From Streptomyces gelaticus (GTDB lineage: Bacteria; Actinomycetota; Actinomycetes; Streptomycetales; Streptomycetaceae): 64,000 bases of DNA. Below, piece by piece: positions 62,950-64,000 of this stretch; position 1 is the first letter of the stretch; the number at the start of each line of letters is the position of its first letter. The stretch is from positions 31,404 through 95,403 of the forward strand of contig NZ_BMTF01000024.1 of assembly GCF_014649535.1 (NCBI RefSeq), read 5' to 3'. The position numbers and the translations under genes were made by a program. A model generated the notes under the pieces. It was given only the letters and a program-made list of their open reading frames with translations, had not been told where the DNA came from and searched no databases.

Positions 62950-64000
62950 ATGGCCGCCTCGCTACGAAACAACCGGGACTTCCGACTGCTGTGGATGAGC
63001 GGCCTGTTCGCCGTTCTCGGCACCCAGATGACCGCACTGGCCCTGCCGCTCCTCGTGCTCCGCGAGACCGGATCGGCCGTGCAGGCCGGTGCGATCAGCA
63101 CGGTGTCCGTCACCGCGGTCCTGATCACCATGCTCCCCGGCGGGGTGATGGCCGACCGGGTGGAGCGCCGCAGGCTGATGCGCCTGTGCGACCTGGGCAG
63201 CTTCTGCGTCGTCGGCGCCCTCGTCGTGGCGGTGTGGACCGGACACGTCCCCCTGCCCCTGGTGCTGCTGGTCGCGGGCGCGGGCGCGATCATCGGCAGC
63301 CTCTACGGGCCCGCCGCGTTCGGGCTGATGCGGAGCGTCGTGCCCCCCGAGGACATGGGCACCGCGACCGCCCGCCTCCAGGCCCGTACCGCCACAGCAC
63401 GGCTGGTGGGGCCGATGGTCGGGGGCGCCCTGTTCGGTCTGCACCCGGTCCTGCCGTTCCTCGCCGAGGCCATCGGGCTCCTGCTGTCCACGGTCTGCGT
63501 GGCCCTGGTACGTACCCGGTCCAGATCCGAGGCCAGGGCCGGATCCGCCTTCAGCAAGGCCGAGTTGACCGCCGGGCTCTCGTTCCTGTGGCGGCTGCCC
63601 TATCTGCGGACCGTGCTCCTGGTCTTCGGACTCGGCATGAACTTCGCCTTCGGGGCCCTGACGTTCACCGCGCTCACCGTCTTCTCGGGCGGCGGGAGGT
63701 CCGGGCTCGGCGGCGGCACCGTCGTCACCTTCATCTCGGTCGGCGCCCTCACCGGCGCGCTCCTCGCGCCCCGGCTGCGCCCCGAGCGCCACACCTGGGC
63801 GCTGATCGCCGCCACCTGCTGGTTCTGCGTGGCGAGCGCGCTCGCCATGGCGTGGATCCGGGTCCCGTTGTTCGCCGGGCTGCTCTGCGCCGCCTGCATG
63901 TGCCTGTCCACCGTGGCCAGCATCGGCTTCCTCTCCACCCTGCTGGCCGTCACCCCCGGCGACCGGGTGGGCAGGGTGCAGAGCGCCGCCGGATTCCTCT
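62950..64000 (+). CDS. MFS exporter, 3' end outside window
   Basis: ATG 62950 with GGGAG 7 nt upstream opens a frame to the window edge (350 codons seen). Ten or more hydrophobic helices; motif A-like GGVMADRVERRRLMRL after TM2, and GPMVGGALFGLHPVLPFL. It resembles MFS exporters of the enterobactin-exporter/MdfA type. Its position just downstream of the precursor suggests export of, or immunity to, the mature peptide. Terminus not visible. Confidence 0.85.
   Translation, partial: MAASLRNNRDFRLLWMSGLFAVLGTQMTALALPLLVLRETGSAVQAGAISTVSVTAVLITMLPGGVMADRVERRRLMRLCDLGSFCVVGALVVAVWTGHVPLPLVLLVAGAGAIIGSLYGPAAFGLMRSVVPPEDMGTATARLQARTATARLVGPMVGGALFGLHPVLPFLAEAIGLLLSTVCVALVRTRSRSEARAGSAFSKAELTAGLSFLWRLPYLRTVLLVFGLGMNFAFGALTFTALTVFSGGGRSGLGGGTVVTFISVGALTGALLAPRLRPERHTWALIAATCWFCVASALAMAWIRVPLFAGLLCAACMCLSTVASIGFLSTLLAVTPGDRVGRVQSAAGFL

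Overview
The window is about 70% G+C with strongly G/C-biased third codon positions and gene families and gene order typical of Streptomyces: adpA-orn beside tRNA-His, glmS with a DasR-type site and secreted hexosaminidases, a leucine-degradation operon, and many secreted enzymes. I assign it to a Streptomyces chromosome, probably the core arm-proximal region. It is mostly conserved backbone with a few accessory modules. Assignments come from reading the sequence; no database search was possible.

Layout. 1-6.3 kb: minus-strand group of a prim-pol-like protein (cut by the window edge), a small hypothetical, and a tightly overlapping three-gene cassette. The cassette encodes an Upf1/Dna2-like SF1B helicase, an unknown 535-aa protein and a Cas4/RecB-like nuclease with four cysteines placed for an Fe-S cluster. 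A PAP2 membrane phosphatase lies upstream. 6.5-10.3 kb: histidine phosphatase, HTH/TPR regulator, a small hypothetical, a spermidine-synthase-like protein. 10.5-14 kb: tRNA-His, orn, adpA (with a TTA codon), a long adpA upstream region, a universal stress protein. 14.2-19.1 kb: glmS, a DUF4429/SHOCT protein and a secreted GH20 hexosaminidase preceded by a DasR-like site. 19-23.4 kb: GNAT pair, a deletion scar fusing MarR and MFS remnants, B3/4 protein, EamA transporter and a divergent XRE-cupin regulator.

23.5-30.3 kb: leucine/isovalerate catabolism (acyl-CoA dehydrogenase, HMG-CoA lyase, both carboxylase subunits) and a divergent TetR regulator, linked by three copies of one palindromic operator. 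30.5-33.6 kb: a lower-GC glycosylation module (GtrB-GtrA fusion plus a GtrC-like membrane protein). 33.6-43.3 kb: phosphatase, CDF transporter, thioesterase, acyl-CoA dehydrogenase, I36 inhibitor, VOC protein, PucR regulator with divergent agmatinase, a TPP-enzyme remnant and a secreted serine hydrolase. 43.5-54.1 kb: a fused asymmetric ABC exporter, secreted proteins, an S37 peptidase, a GH3 hexosaminidase, a frameshifted LysR gene and an EamA transporter.

54.4-64 kb: the most interesting locus, a radical-SAM RiPP cluster. A 51-aa precursor with one cysteine in its core is divergent from an overlapping set: radical SAM/SPASM enzyme, haem-oxygenase-like di-iron enzyme and a 66-aa protein ending in a GG motif. 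Co-directional genes follow: a zinc-ribbon/nucleotidyl cyclase/ATPase/TPR protein, a signal-less subtilase, a GAF protein and a sugar-phosphate isomerase-like protein. An MFS exporter starts downstream of the precursor and runs off the window. A working model is: the precursor is crosslinked by the radical SAM enzyme, possibly oxidised by the di-iron enzyme, cleaved by the cytoplasmic subtilase and exported by the MFS protein, with the cyclase and GAF proteins as sensors.
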